Shown: piece after piece, positions 27,348 through 37,235 of the stretch
How the letters are laid out: each line of letters opens with the position of its first letter
How positions within the stretch are numbered: the stretch's first letter is position 1
Assembly: GCF_006838285.1 (NCBI RefSeq)
Contig: NZ_CP038228.1
Coordinates: forward strand, 1,116,001 to 1,180,000
DNA length: 64,000 bases
Source: Xanthomonas translucens pv. cerealis
GTDB taxonomy: Bacteria; Pseudomonadota; Gammaproteobacteria; Xanthomonadales; Xanthomonadaceae
Direction: 5' to 3'
Notes under the pieces: generated by a model
The model's database searches: none
Told to the model about the DNA's origin: nothing
Seen by the model: the letters and a program-made list of their open reading frames with translations, nothing else
Translations under genes and position numbers: made by a program

Positions 27348-30167
27348 TTATTGGAGAACGGCGAACGGCGCGCCGGCACGTGCCGCCTTGAGCATGCATT
27401 CCACGCAGACCGACTGCGGGAACAGTGGCAGCGGCGCGCTGCGCTGCACCGGCCCCACGAACGACTTCTTGCTCGCATGCACGGTGATGGTGCCGGGGCA
27501 GGCGACGGTGATGTTGCCGCCTTCGATGGTCACGCTGGCCCCGCCGGCCACCGCCAGGTGGATGGTCTTGCCTGCCGCCAGTTCCACTTCGGCGTTGGCG
27601 CTGATCAGCTTCAGTCCTTCTTTCGACTGCACGCGCACTTCGTCCGACTGCGCCTGCACGTCCAGTTCGCCTTCGCCGCTGACGAGGCTCAGGCTGTTGG
27701 CTTGCGTTTGCCCGCCGTCCACCGCCGCGGCCAGCACGCCGATCGCCTGGCCGCTGTGCAGGCGGGCGTCGCCGGCGATGGCCGCTTCGCTGCCGCCGCC
27801 GCTGGCCAGCGTCAGCGTCTCGCCCACGCTCCAGCTCAGGCCCTGGCCGGCCACCACGCCGATCCCCGCCGGTGCGGCCAGGCCCAGCAGCGCATCGCCG
27901 GTGTGCGGCACCCGGTCTTCGCCCGGGCTGGCGCTGCGCTCGGCCGCCGCGCCCTTGGCGTCGGCGTAGGCCGTGCCCGGCACCGTGGTTTTCACGCTGG
28001 TCAGCAACGCCTGCAGCGGCGCCTGATCGGCGATCAGCTTGGAGTGGTTCGCCTGGCCCACGCCTTCGTGCGCGGCCAGCGTCACCGTCTGGTGGGTGGC
28101 GGCCGCCTGCGAGAAGGTCTTGCCCAGCGTCTGCAACTGGCTCAGCAATGCGCTGGGCTGGGTCGCCTCGCCGGCCGGGCCGCTGCTGCGGCCGTAGCTG
28201 CTCAGCCATAGCCCCGAGGTGGCGCGCACCGCGCCCCATGCGTCGGTGCGCAGTTCGAAGCCTTCCCCGCGGAAGCTGCCGCGGTAGTTGTCGGCCTGGT
28301 GGATCAGGTGCCCCAGGTTCAGCTGCGTGGCCGCCTGGGTGGTCGCAAGTTGCAAGCGCAGTTGCTGGTCGCTGTCGTCGAACACCAGCCGGCTGTGGCC
28401 AGCGCCGCCCCATTCCTTGGATTGCACGCCCCACAGCGCGGTAGCGTTGCGGTGGTTGTCCGCGCCGCCGCCGGCGCCGTGCCAGGCCGGGGCGTGGCCG
28501 CCGGCCAGGTTGCCCTGCGCGCTGGGTGTGCCGTCGCCGGCCTGGGCATACAGGCGGGTGTCGGCCTCGGCGCTGGTGCCGCCGGGGGTGGCGGGAACGC
28601 CGGCTTCGCCCTTGCCGTTGTACAGCGCCCCCAGCACCACCGGACGGTCGATGTCCCCCTCCAGGAAGCCCACCAGCACTTCCTGGCCGATGCGCGGCAG
28701 GAACTGGCTGCCCACGCCCGGGCCGGCGTAGCGCTGCGCCACCCGCAGCCACGTGCTGTCCTGCGCGGCCGGGGCCGACGCGGCGTGCTGGAAGTGGAAC
28801 CTGACCCGGATCCGGCCCAGCGCGTCGGCATAGACCTCCTGGCTGCCGCCGGTGCTGCCATCGGCGCCGACCACGATGGCGCTCTGGTAGCCCGGCGCGG
28901 TCGGCCGCGGGTTCAGCCGCGCCCCGGTGCCGTCGGCCAGTACCGGCCGCCACGGCTGCTGCCGGTCCACCGCCTCGAAGGCGTTGCCGTAGCCCACCGC
29001 CTCGGCTTGCGCCCAGGTGCTGCGTGCGGCCACCGCGCTGGCGTCCGGCCACGCCGGCGCGGCCCCCAACTGCGCCTGCACCGCCGCGCGCACGTCCACC
29101 GGCAGGTTGTTGATGCCCGCATGCCACACCCGCGTCAGCAACAGCTGCGCCGGCGGCGCCTGGCCCTGCTGCGGCGCCTGGGTCAGCGTGAACCAGGTGC
29201 CGGCGCGCAGCGTGCGCACCGTGCTGCGGCCCTGCCACGGCGACCACTGCGCCTCCTGCGCTTGCGCCATCAACTCCGCATAGCGGTCCGCTTCCTGCGC
29301 GCTGGCGAAGGCGTCCATCCCCACCGGCTCGTACAGCTCGCGCAGCGATTGTCCGCCGCCGCCGTGCAGCGGCAGTTGTGCGCTGCGCGCCTGGCGCGTC
29401 TTGACGTCTTCGCTGAGCACGGTCAGCCGACCGCTGCCCAGCCGCCGGGTGGCGCCGAGCGCCAGCACGCTGTCGGCCGCCTCGGTGGCGTCGCTGCGGT
29501 GGTAGCGCAGCCCGCCGCCCTGCGCCGAACTGGGGTCCTGCGGTTGCGCGGCGCTGTCGGCGAACACCACCAGCTGGTGCCCGCATGGCGACGCGTCCGC
29601 CTCCTGCAGCCGCCACCCCAGCCCTTCCTCGGCCAGCAGCCGCTGCACGAAGGCCAGGTCGCTCTCGCGGTACTGCACGCAGTCGCTGCGCGGCCGCGCC
29701 TGGGCCAGGAACCCGCTCACCTCTTCGCTCCACTGCCAGCTCGCCATCGGCGCGTAGTCGGCGAACACCGCTTCCACGATCTGCACCAGCGTGCGTTCCT
29801 GAAACACCCGGCTGTGCCGGCCCTGCGACAGCCACCACGTCCACGGCACCAGGCCTACCCGGTAGCGCGCCAGACCGCCGTCGCTGCCCAGTTCGTACGC
29901 TTCGTGGATCAGCCCCGTGCGCGGGCTCTCATCGCCATCGGCCAGCCGGGTGTACAGCGTTGCGCGGCGCCCCAGCCACGCCTCCAGCGGCAAGCCCGCC
30001 TGCGTGCTCAGCACGTCCACCCACCACACGAACCCCTCGCTCAGGCGTTCCGACCCGCTCCAGCGCTCCACCACCTGGACATCCCCGCCTGGCAGCTGCA
30101 AGCGGTATAGGCGCTGGGTATCGTCGAACTGTGCTATTGCGGTCGTTAGCATTGTCAGTGCATCCAT
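27348..30167 (-). CDS. vgrG: T6SS spike protein VgrG
   Basis: The 939-residue spike protein has the gp27-like part first (residues about 15-400; FVWWVDVLST, YRESDLAFVQRLLAEEGLGWR). The gp5 OB-fold follows (VYADALGRIRVRFHFQ, WLRVAQRYAGPGVGSQFLPRIGQEVLVGFLEGDIDRPVVLGALYNG), then the DUF2345 beta-helix and a short tail with CVECML. ATG 30167 has GGGAGA seven nt upstream. A GTG one codon earlier is less likely. It heads the effector cluster. No T6SS core genes lie in the window, so this is an orphan vgrG module served by a system encoded elsewhere. Confidence 0.93.
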   Translation of the reverse strand: MDALTMLTTAIAQFDDTQRLYRLQLPGGDVQVVERWSGSERLSEGFVWWVDVLSTQAGLPLEAWLGRRATLYTRLADGDESPRTGLIHEAYELGSDGGLARYRVGLVPWTWWLSQGRHSRVFQERTLVQIVEAVFADYAPMASWQWSEEVSGFLAQARPRSDCVQYRESDLAFVQRLLAEEGLGWRLQEADASPCGHQLVVFADSAAQPQDPSSAQGGGLRYHRSDATEAADSVLALGATRRLGSGRLTVLSEDVKTRQARSAQLPLHGGGGQSLRELYEPVGMDAFASAQEADRYAELMAQAQEAQWSPWQGRSTVRTLRAGTWFTLTQAPQQGQAPPAQLLLTRVWHAGINNLPVDVRAAVQAQLGAAPAWPDASAVAARSTWAQAEAVGYGNAFEAVDRQQPWRPVLADGTGARLNPRPTAPGYQSAIVVGADGSTGGSQEVYADALGRIRVRFHFQHAASAPAAQDSTWLRVAQRYAGPGVGSQFLPRIGQEVLVGFLEGDIDRPVVLGALYNGKGEAGVPATPGGTSAEADTRLYAQAGDGTPSAQGNLAGGHAPAWHGAGGGADNHRNATALWGVQSKEWGGAGHSRLVFDDSDQQLRLQLATTQAATQLNLGHLIHQADNYRGSFRGEGFELRTDAWGAVRATSGLWLSSYGRSSGPAGEATQPSALLSQLQTLGKTFSQAAATHQTVTLAAHEGVGQANHSKLIADQAPLQALLTSVKTTVPGTAYADAKGAAAERSASPGEDRVPHTGDALLGLAAPAGIGVVAGQGLSWSVGETLTLASGGGSEAAIAGDARLHSGQAIGVLAAAVDGGQTQANSLSLVSGEGELDVQAQSDEVRVQSKEGLKLISANAEVELAAGKTIHLAVAGGASVTIEGGNITVACPGTITVHASKKSFVGPVQRSAPLPLFPQSVCVECMLKAARAGAPFAVLQ

Positions 30168-30844
30168 CACTGAATCTCCCCGTCAGCGCTCCCCAGCGTT
30201 GACTTGACTGAACCCCTGCGCGCACGTTAGCAAATCTGTCATGGCGTCACCACCCCTTGGGCTCGCTGACGGGCATGCGTCCAGGTGGCGACCGGCCCGG
30301 GTCACGCGCCTGCCCGCGGGCGCGATGCGCGGTGACGCGGACGCGCCCTGTGGCCCTTCAAGCGCGAAGGCTGGCGTGAGCTTGCCGGTGCCAGAGCAGG
30401 ACAGGCCAAGTTCTACGGCGAGCAGGCCGGCGGCCAGGATCGGCTTGAGTGTGGCCTGGGCATCGGTGCGATGGGGCTGCCAGTTGTGGGGGTGGGCTGC
30501 ATGGCGGCTCGCGGTTCTTTGGCCGCCGCGCCATGCACACTACATAACACTGCCGCGGCGAAGTTTGCGCAGTCCTAGGGCAAGCGGTTGTTGCGGTGCC
30601 GCAAAATACATTCGCCGCCGTCGTCGCAGCCGCGGCCTGCGAACGCGCCCCTCGTGCATGAAGTCGACGTTGTCGGTATTCCATCGCTATAGCGTAATCC
30701 GATATCCATTGCCGGGTCAGGCATACCTCGCGGCGTTGTTGACAGCATCGGGGCAATTAATGAAGCGTAGGCTCCGGTCGCGGGTCTCGGGAGGGAGCGC
30801 GGTCGCCGTGTGTGGCGCGTTCGCCGGTCCTGGGAGGGAAGATC
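30168..30844. other. Gene-free 677-bp gap between vgrG and GH3 gene
   Basis: This is the divergent intergenic region. No reading frame with typical codon use is seen. A perfect 10-bp palindrome CGCTATAGCG lies at 30685-30694, in a locally AT-richer stretch (30600-30760), which may be an operator for the GH3 gene. The part at about 30350-30540 has coding-like composition but no start and only a weak frame, and could be a gene relic. Confidence 0.4.
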
Positions 30845-33445
30845 TTGCAAAAACAGTCCGCTGGCGGCGTGTCCGCGCCGATTCGCAATGCGCTGGTCAC
30901 TGCTGCCGCGCTGGGCCTGTTGGCGCTGGCCGCGGCCGGCCCTGGCCAATCGGTTGCGGCCGCCGCTACTGCCGTCGCCGTCGCGCCGCCGGCGATCCAT
31001 CCGCAGCTGTGGCCGTCGCCGGCCTGGCCGCTGGCCGCCGATGCGGCCCTGGAGGCGCGCATTTCCAAGCTGATGGCGCAGATGACGGTAGAGCAGAAGG
31101 TCGGGCAGATCGTGCAGGGCGATATCGCCAGCATGACCCCGGACGACGTGCGCAAGTACCACATCGGTTCGGTGCTGGCCGGCGGCAATTCCGATCCCGG
31201 CGGCAAGTACGACGCCAGCCCGGCGCAGTGGCTGAAGCTGGCCGACGCTTATTACGCGGCGTCGATGGACAAGGGCAACGGCGGCCCGGCGATCCCGATC
31301 ATCTTCGGCATCGATGCGGTGCACGGGCAGAGCAATATCGTCGGCGCCACGCTATTCCCGCACAACATCGGCCTGGGCGCCACGCGCGACCCGGAGCTGA
31401 TGCGCAAGATCGGCGCGGTCACCGCCGCCGAGACCCGCACCACCGGCATGGAGTGGACCTTCGCGCCGACCGTGGCGGTGCCGCAGGACGATCGCTGGGG
31501 CCGTACCTACGAGGGCTATTCCGAATCGCCCGAGGTGGTCGCCAGCTTCGCCGGCAAGGTGGTCGAAGGCCTGCAGGGCGTGCCCGGGCAGCCCGGCTTC
31601 CTCGACGGTTCGCACGTGATCGCCTCGGTCAAGCATTTCCTCGGCGACGGCGGCACCACCGACGGCAAGGACCAGGGCGATACCCGGGTCAGCGAGCAGC
31701 AGTTGCGCGACATCCACGGCGCCGGCTATCCGCCGGCGATCGCCGCTGGCGCGCAGACGGTGATGGCCTCGTTCAACAGCTTCAACGGGGTCAAGATGCA
31801 CGGCAACACGCCGATGCTGACCGACGTGCTGAAGGGACAGATGCATTTCGGGGGCTTCGTGGTCGGCGACTGGAACGGCCATGGCCAGGTGCCCGGTTGC
31901 CGCAACGACGACTGTCCGGCCGCGTTCAATGCCGGCGTGGACATGCTGATGGCGCCGGACAGCTGGAAGGGCTATTACGAGAGCGCGTTGAAAGCGGTCA
32001 CGTCGGGCGAGATCCCGATGCCGCGGCTGGACGATGCGGTGCGGAGGATCCTGCGGGTCAAGCTGCGGCTGGGCCTGTTCGAGGCCGGCAAGCCGTCGCA
32101 GCGTCCGCTCGGCGGCAAGTTCGAACTGCTTGGCGCGCCCGAGCACCGCGCGGTGGCGCGGCAGGCGGTGCGCGAGTCGCTGGTGCTGCTGAAGAACCAG
32201 AAGCAGCTGCTGCCGTTGAAGCCGCAGAGCAAGGTGCTGGTCGCCGGCGACGGCGCCAACGACATGGGCAAGCAGTCCGGCGGCTGGACGCTGAACTGGC
32301 AGGGTACCGGCACCAAGCGCGCCGACTACCCGAACGGCAACACGATCTGGGAGGGCCTGCAGGCGCAGGTCACGGCCGCCGGCGGCAGCGCCGAGCTGGC
32401 GATCGACGGCAACTACCAGGCCAAGCCGGACGTGGCGGTGGTGGTGTTCGGCGAGAACCCTTACGCCGAGTTCCAGGGCGATATCGCCACGCTGCTGTAC
32501 AAGCCCGGCGACGACAGCGACCTGCAGCTGATCAAGACGCTCAAGGCGGAGGGCATTCCGGTGGTGGCGGTGTTCCTGAGCGGGCGCCCGCTGTGGGTGA
32601 ACCGCGAGATCAATGCCGCCGATGCCTTCGTCGCCGCGTGGCTGCCGGGTTCGGAAGGCGGCGGCATCGCCGACGTGCTGCTGCGCAAGCCCGATGGCGG
32701 CATCCAGTACGATTTCCACGGCAAGCTCAGCTTCTCCTGGCCGCGCACCGCGACCCAGTACGCCAACAACGTCGGGCAGAAGAACTACAACCCGCAGTTC
32801 GCGTTCGGCTATGGCCTGCGCTACGCCGACAAGGGCGATCTGATCCGGCTATCGGAAGTCTCCGGCGTTTCCGGTGCGCAAGCGGTGGGCGGGGTGTACT
32901 TCGAACGCGGCAAGCCGGCGGCGGGCATCACCATGATCCTGCAAGGCGCCAGCCAGGCCAATGTGCCGGCGGTGACGACGCCGGTGGCGCTGGCCGATGG
33001 GTCGCTCAGGATCACCTCGGTCGACCACAAGGCGCAGGAGGATGCGCGCCGCCTCGAGTGGTCGGGCAAGGGCAAGGCGGGGATGGCGCTGGTGCTGCCC
33101 AGGCCGCTTGACGTGTCGCGCGAAAGCAACGGCGACGTGCAGCTGATCCTGACCTTGAAGGTGGACGCGGCGCCGAGCGGCAGCGCGCGCATCGGTGTGG
33201 CCTGCGGTAATGGCTGTACGCCAGCGCAGGTGGATCTAGGCAAGGCGCTTGCCGCGCTGCCCAAGCGCGAATGGCGCACGCTGGGCGTGCCGTTGAAGTG
33301 CTTCAGCGTCGCCGGCGCCGATGTGTCCAGGCTGGAGCGGCTGCCGGTGATCGAGAGCGACGGCACGCTGGATCTGTCGCTGTCGCGGATCGCGCTGGGC
33401 GCCAGCAACGACGCGCAGAGCGTGGTCGATTGCCCGGTGCGCTGA
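30845..33445 (+). CDS. Exported GH3 beta-glucosidase / exo-glucanase
   Basis: This 866-residue enzyme probably removes glucose from beta-1,4 or beta-1,3 glucan ends. It has a leader with hydrophobic stretch (LVTAAALGLLALAAAG) and the GH3 N-terminal barrel with IFGIDAVHGQSN, VIASVKHFLGDGGTTDGKDQGDT and the nucleophile Asp in FVVGDWNGH. The second GH3 domain (SLVLLKNQKQLLPL, VVVFGENPYAEFQGD) and a C-terminal beta-sandwich (680-866) as in ExoP-like glucanases follow. I chose TTG 30845 because GGGAGGG lies 6 nt upstream. GTG 30812 is the alternative. A sodium/solute symporter follows and may import the product. Confidence 0.87.
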   Translation: MQKQSAGGVSAPIRNALVTAAALGLLALAAAGPGQSVAAAATAVAVAPPAIHPQLWPSPAWPLAADAALEARISKLMAQMTVEQKVGQIVQGDIASMTPDDVRKYHIGSVLAGGNSDPGGKYDASPAQWLKLADAYYAASMDKGNGGPAIPIIFGIDAVHGQSNIVGATLFPHNIGLGATRDPELMRKIGAVTAAETRTTGMEWTFAPTVAVPQDDRWGRTYEGYSESPEVVASFAGKVVEGLQGVPGQPGFLDGSHVIASVKHFLGDGGTTDGKDQGDTRVSEQQLRDIHGAGYPPAIAAGAQTVMASFNSFNGVKMHGNTPMLTDVLKGQMHFGGFVVGDWNGHGQVPGCRNDDCPAAFNAGVDMLMAPDSWKGYYESALKAVTSGEIPMPRLDDAVRRILRVKLRLGLFEAGKPSQRPLGGKFELLGAPEHRAVARQAVRESLVLLKNQKQLLPLKPQSKVLVAGDGANDMGKQSGGWTLNWQGTGTKRADYPNGNTIWEGLQAQVTAAGGSAELAIDGNYQAKPDVAVVVFGENPYAEFQGDIATLLYKPGDDSDLQLIKTLKAEGIPVVAVFLSGRPLWVNREINAADAFVAAWLPGSEGGGIADVLLRKPDGGIQYDFHGKLSFSWPRTATQYANNVGQKNYNPQFAFGYGLRYADKGDLIRLSEVSGVSGAQAVGGVYFERGKPAAGITMILQGASQANVPAVTTPVALADGSLRITSVDHKAQEDARRLEWSGKGKAGMALVLPRPLDVSRESNGDVQLILTLKVDAAPSGSARIGVACGNGCTPAQVDLGKALAALPKREWRTLGVPLKCFSVAGADVSRLERLPVIESDGTLDLSLSRIALGASNDAQSVVDCPVR

Positions 33446-33477
33446 GCCGCCTGCCGAGGATTTGGCAGTAGATCCCC

Positions 33478-33543
33478 TGTGGGAGGGGCTTCAGCCCCGA
33501 CAGTAGGCCGGCAACGCCCGTCGGGGCTCAAGCCCCTCCCACA
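33478..33543. repeat. Inverted repeat related to the 26-bp family
   Basis: Arms 33479-33501 and 33520-33542 (GTGGGAGGGGCTTCAGCCCC and its near-complement, one mismatch) flank an 18-nt loop. It has the same architecture and the same TGTGGGAG...CTTCAG skeleton as 348-417 but with GGGCT/AGCCC replacing the central bases. It lies 33 bp after the GH3 stop, so it may also act as a transcript end. Confidence 0.7.
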
Positions 33544-33687
33544 ACAGCCTGCTCTCCGAAGCAGGCGGTTGTCCCTTTTGCCTGATTGCCGAAGGTCGGC
33601 GCGAATCAGGCTCAAGCAAGCCCTGTCCCGCCGGGATGGGCGCATCGATACACAGGCGAAAGGGCCGCGGCCCGTGGGAGAAATGCA

Positions 33688-35250
33688 GTGGGTCTGGCGA
33701 CATTGGATAGTGCGATCGTAGTGGTCTACCTGACGGGCATCTTCGTGCTCGCGCAGTGGGTATCGCGGGAGAAGGCCGGGCATAGCAAGAGCGCCGAGGA
33801 CTACTTCTTGGCCGGCAAGGCCCTGCCGTGGTGGGCGATCGGCGCGTCGCTGATCGCGGCGAACATCTCTGCCGAGCAGATCATCGGCATGGCCGGTTCC
33901 GGCTATGCGATCGGCCTGGCGATCGCGTCCTACGAATGGATGGCGGCGCTGACCCTGCTGATCGTCGGCAAGTTCTTCCTGCCGATCTTCCTGCGCAACG
34001 GCATCTACACCATGCCGCAGTTCCTGGAGCAGCGCTACGGCAAGTGGATCCGCACTTTAATGGCCGTGTTCTGGCTGCTGCTGTACGTGTTCGTCAACCT
34101 GACTTCGATCCTGTGGCTGGGCTCGATCGCGGTGAGCCAGGTCACCGGCATGGACCAGACTCTGGCGCTGGCCCTGATCGGCGTGTTCGCGCTGGTCTAC
34201 CAGTTGTACGGCGGGCTCAAGGCGGTGGCGCTGACCGACATCGTGCAGGTCACCCTGCTGGTGCTGGGCGGATTGCTGGTGGCCGGGCTGACCCTGTCGC
34301 GCATCGGCGACGGTGCCGGCGTGCTGGCCGGTTTCAAGCACCTGTGGAACGCGCACCCCGAGCACTTCCACATGATCCTGTCCAGGGACAACCCGTTCTA
34401 CAAGGACCTGCCGGGCCTGAGCGTGTTGCTGGGCGGGCTGTGGGTGATGAACATCAGCTACTGGGGCTTCAACCAGTACATCATCCAGCGCGCGCTGGCC
34501 GCCAAGAACATCGGCGAGGCGCAGAAGGGCATGGTATTCGCTGCGTTTCTGAAGCTGCTGATGCCGTTGGTGATCGTGGTGCCGGGCATCGCCGCGGTGG
34601 TGCTGGCGCCGGACTTGGCCAAGCCCGACCAAGCCTATCCGACCATGATGCAGCTGCTGCCCAGCGGCATCCTCGGCCTGGTGTTCGCCGCGCTGGTGGC
34701 CGCGATCGTGGCCTCGCTGGCGTCGAAGATCAACTCGGTGGCGACGATCTTCACCCTGGATTTCTACGCCAAGTTCCGCCCGCAGACCGAACAGAAGCAC
34801 CTGGTGCGGGTGGGCCGCATCGCCGCGGTGACGTCGGTGCTGGTTGGCATCCTCAGCGCGCGGCCGTTGCTCGGCAACTTCGACCAGGGCTTCCAGTTCA
34901 TCCAGGAATTCACCGGCTTCTTCACTCCCGGCGTGGTGGTGATCTTCATGCTCGGCCTGTTCTGGAAGCGCGCCAACGAAGCCGGCGCGCTGACCGCGGC
35001 GATCGGCTCGGTGGTGCTGTCGTTCGCGCTCAAGTTCGCCTGGCCGGCATTGCCGTTCATGGACCGCATCGGCGTGGTGTTCGTGGCGGCGCTGGTGCTG
35101 GCGGTGGTGGTGTCGCTGCTGACCCCGGCCACGCAGGCGCGCGACCTGATCCGCACCGACGACGTCGGCTATGCCACCACGCTCGGCTTCAAGATCGGGG
35201 CGGTGGGCGTGGTCGCGATCCTGATCGCGCTGTACGCGGTGTTCTGGTGA
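33688..35250 (+). CDS. Sodium/solute symporter, SGLT-type sugar transporter
   Basis: The 520-residue membrane protein has about 14 hydrophobic helices. SSS-family blocks include DYFLAGKALPWWAIGASLIAANISAEQIIG, WIRTLMAVFWLLLYVFVNLTSILWLG, YQLYGGLKAVALTDIVQ, YWGFNQYIIQRALAAKN and ASLASKINSVATIFTLD. They fit the galactose/glucose SGLT branch (vSGLT-like). GTG 33688 has GGGAGA 7 nt upstream. The open frame extends further 5' without a ribosome site. Placement after a secreted GH3 enzyme suggests uptake of the released sugar. Substrate is inferred. Confidence 0.87.
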   Translation: MGLATLDSAIVVVYLTGIFVLAQWVSREKAGHSKSAEDYFLAGKALPWWAIGASLIAANISAEQIIGMAGSGYAIGLAIASYEWMAALTLLIVGKFFLPIFLRNGIYTMPQFLEQRYGKWIRTLMAVFWLLLYVFVNLTSILWLGSIAVSQVTGMDQTLALALIGVFALVYQLYGGLKAVALTDIVQVTLLVLGGLLVAGLTLSRIGDGAGVLAGFKHLWNAHPEHFHMILSRDNPFYKDLPGLSVLLGGLWVMNISYWGFNQYIIQRALAAKNIGEAQKGMVFAAFLKLLMPLVIVVPGIAAVVLAPDLAKPDQAYPTMMQLLPSGILGLVFAALVAAIVASLASKINSVATIFTLDFYAKFRPQTEQKHLVRVGRIAAVTSVLVGILSARPLLGNFDQGFQFIQEFTGFFTPGVVVIFMLGLFWKRANEAGALTAAIGSVVLSFALKFAWPALPFMDRIGVVFVAALVLAVVVSLLTPATQARDLIRTDDVGYATTLGFKIGAVGVVAILIALYAVFW

Positions 35251-35302
35251 GCGTGGCCGCAGCGGCCGTGCGTTTGCGGCCGCGGCGGGTTCGCCCGCGC
35301 GC

Positions 35303-37093
35303 TCAGGCGGGGTCGCGCCAGGGCGTGGCCAGCCAGGTCTCCAGCGCTGCCGCCGGCATCGGCCGTGCGATCCAGTAGCCCTGGCCCTCGTCGCAGCCCC
35401 AGTCGCGCAGCATGCGGTAGATCTCTTCGCTCTCGATGCCTTCTGCCACCACCTGTTGGCCGAAGTCGTGGCCGAGCCGGATCATCGACGGCACGATCAT
35501 GCAGTCCTTGCGGCTGTCCGGCAGCGAGCGGATGAACGACTGGTCGATCTTCAGCGCGTTGGCGGGGATGCGCTTGAGGTAGCTGAGGTTGCTGTAGCCG
35601 CTGCCGAAATCGTCGATGGCGATCTTCACCCCCATTGCGCTGATCTCCAGCAACTGTTCGGCCACGCGCTGCGGATGCCGGATCATCGCGCTTTCGGTGA
35701 ACTCGATCTCGATGCGGCCCGGTTCCAGCGCATGCCGCGCCAGCAGTTCGCGCAGCGTGGCGATGAAGTCGGCCTGTTCCAGATCCACCGCCGACACGTT
35801 CAGCGAAACGCTGAAGCGATGCCCATGCTGCTGCCATCGCGCGGCCTGGGCGATGCCGGCCTCCAGCACCCAGGCGGTGACCCGGCTCATCAGCGCGGTC
35901 TTTTCCGCCAGCGGAATGAATTCGTTGGGCGCAACGCTGCCCAGCAGCGGATGCCGCCAGCGCAGCAACGCCTCCACGCCGACGCATTCGCCGCTGCGCA
36001 GGCTGACCCGCGGCTGGTAGTGCAGGCTCAACTGCTCGCGTGCGTCCAGCGCCTCCGGCAACGCGGCCAGGATGCGGAACGCGTTGCGCTGGCTGGCGTC
36101 GTGGCTGCGCTCGTACAGGCTCCACGGCAGGCCGCGCTGGCGCGCTATGTCCACCGCGGTGGTCAGCGAGCGCAGCGTATGGTTGGCGCTCAGCGCACCG
36201 TCCAGGCGCACCGCGCCGAGCGACGGGGTTGCGGCGTGCGGAATGCCCTGGTGCTCGATCGGCTCGGCGAAGGCGCTGAACACGCGCTCGCAATGCAATG
36301 CCAGCTGCGCGGGGTCGTTGCCCTGCACGACGAAGGCGAAGCTGCTGGTATCGATGCGGTAGGCCGGCAGCCCGTCCAGGGCTTGCAGCAGGCGGTCGCG
36401 GGTGGCCAGCAGGTAGCCCTCGGCGTATTCCCAGCCCAATGCCTTGACCATGTCGCGGAAGTACTCGGTGCCGCAGACGTCGATCGCCACGCAGGCGTCG
36501 TGCTGGTTCACGGCCTGCAGCGACAGCCACATCGTCAAGTCTTCGTTGAAGCCGCTGCGGTTGGGCAGGCCGGTCAGCGCATCGACGAAGCCGGTGTTGC
36601 GCAGGGTCTCGATCCGCAGCAGCAGCAGGTCGCGCAATTGCTGCAGGGTCTGCCGCGACGGCGCATCGAATTCGCTGCGCGGTTCGGTGTCGATCACGCA
36701 CAGCGTGCCCAGGCCGGTGCCATCGGCCAGCATCAACGGCGCGCCAGCGTAGAAGCGGATGAACGGCGGCCCGGTGACCAGCGGGTTGTCGCGAAAGCGC
36801 GGATCCTGCCGCGCGTCGGTGACCACCAACAGCTCCGGGCTGTGGATCGCATGCGCGCAGAAGGCCTGGCTGCGCGGCGTCTGCGCCGCGTCCAGGCCGA
36901 CCCGCGACTTGAACCACTGGCGCTGCTCGTCGACCAGCGAGACCAGCGCGATCGGGGTGCGCAGGGTGCGTGAGGCCAGTTGGGTGATCAGGTCGAAGAC
37001 GCGGTCGGGCGGGGTATCGAGCAGGCATAGCCCGCGCAGGGCCGCCAGCCGCGTCGATTCGTCTGGCAGCGGCGAGGGAGAGAATGGACTCAT
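35303..37093 (-). CDS. GAF-(degenerate GGDEF)-EAL protein, cyclic-di-GMP phosphodiesterase
   Basis: The 596-residue signalling protein has a GAF domain at residues about 20-175 (FCAHAI, FYAGAPLMLADGTGLGTLCVID). A diguanylate-cyclase-like domain begins GFVDALTGLPNR, but the GGDEF position reads YRIDTSSFAF, so it cannot make c-di-GMP. The EAL domain keeps its active-site motifs: VEALLRW, IEFTESA, AIDDFGSGYSNLSYLK, ALKIDQSFI, VAEGIES and GQGY. It should therefore hydrolyse c-di-GMP, gated by the GAF sensor. It has no transmembrane segments. It is a single gene, convergent with the symporter. Confidence 0.87.
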   Translation of the reverse strand: MSPFSPSPLPDESTRLAALRGLCLLDTPPDRVFDLITQLASRTLRTPIALVSLVDEQRQWFKSRVGLDAAQTPRSQAFCAHAIHSPELLVVTDARQDPRFRDNPLVTGPPFIRFYAGAPLMLADGTGLGTLCVIDTEPRSEFDAPSRQTLQQLRDLLLLRIETLRNTGFVDALTGLPNRSGFNEDLTMWLSLQAVNQHDACVAIDVCGTEYFRDMVKALGWEYAEGYLLATRDRLLQALDGLPAYRIDTSSFAFVVQGNDPAQLALHCERVFSAFAEPIEHQGIPHAATPSLGAVRLDGALSANHTLRSLTTAVDIARQRGLPWSLYERSHDASQRNAFRILAALPEALDAREQLSLHYQPRVSLRSGECVGVEALLRWRHPLLGSVAPNEFIPLAEKTALMSRVTAWVLEAGIAQAARWQQHGHRFSVSLNVSAVDLEQADFIATLRELLARHALEPGRIEIEFTESAMIRHPQRVAEQLLEISAMGVKIAIDDFGSGYSNLSYLKRIPANALKIDQSFIRSLPDSRKDCMIVPSMIRLGHDFGQQVVAEGIESEEIYRMLRDWGCDEGQGYWIARPMPAAALETWLATPWRDPA

Positions 37094-37235
37094 GCCAGCC
37101 TAGCGGCGCGCGGAAGCACGACTTGAGCCGGTGGGGCGACATTGGCGGGTGGCCAACTCCTTCTGTTCGGCAAGGTGAGGGCGATGTGGACGCCTCCGTT
37201 GCGATCGTGGCGCGGGGCGCGCCGCTCGAGTCTCC

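Noticed and set aside
30241..33111. Long plus-strand frame overlapping the GH3 gene
   Set aside because: It reads Arg/Gly-rich nonsense in the frame beside the well-supported GH3 beta-glucosidase and has no ribosome site.
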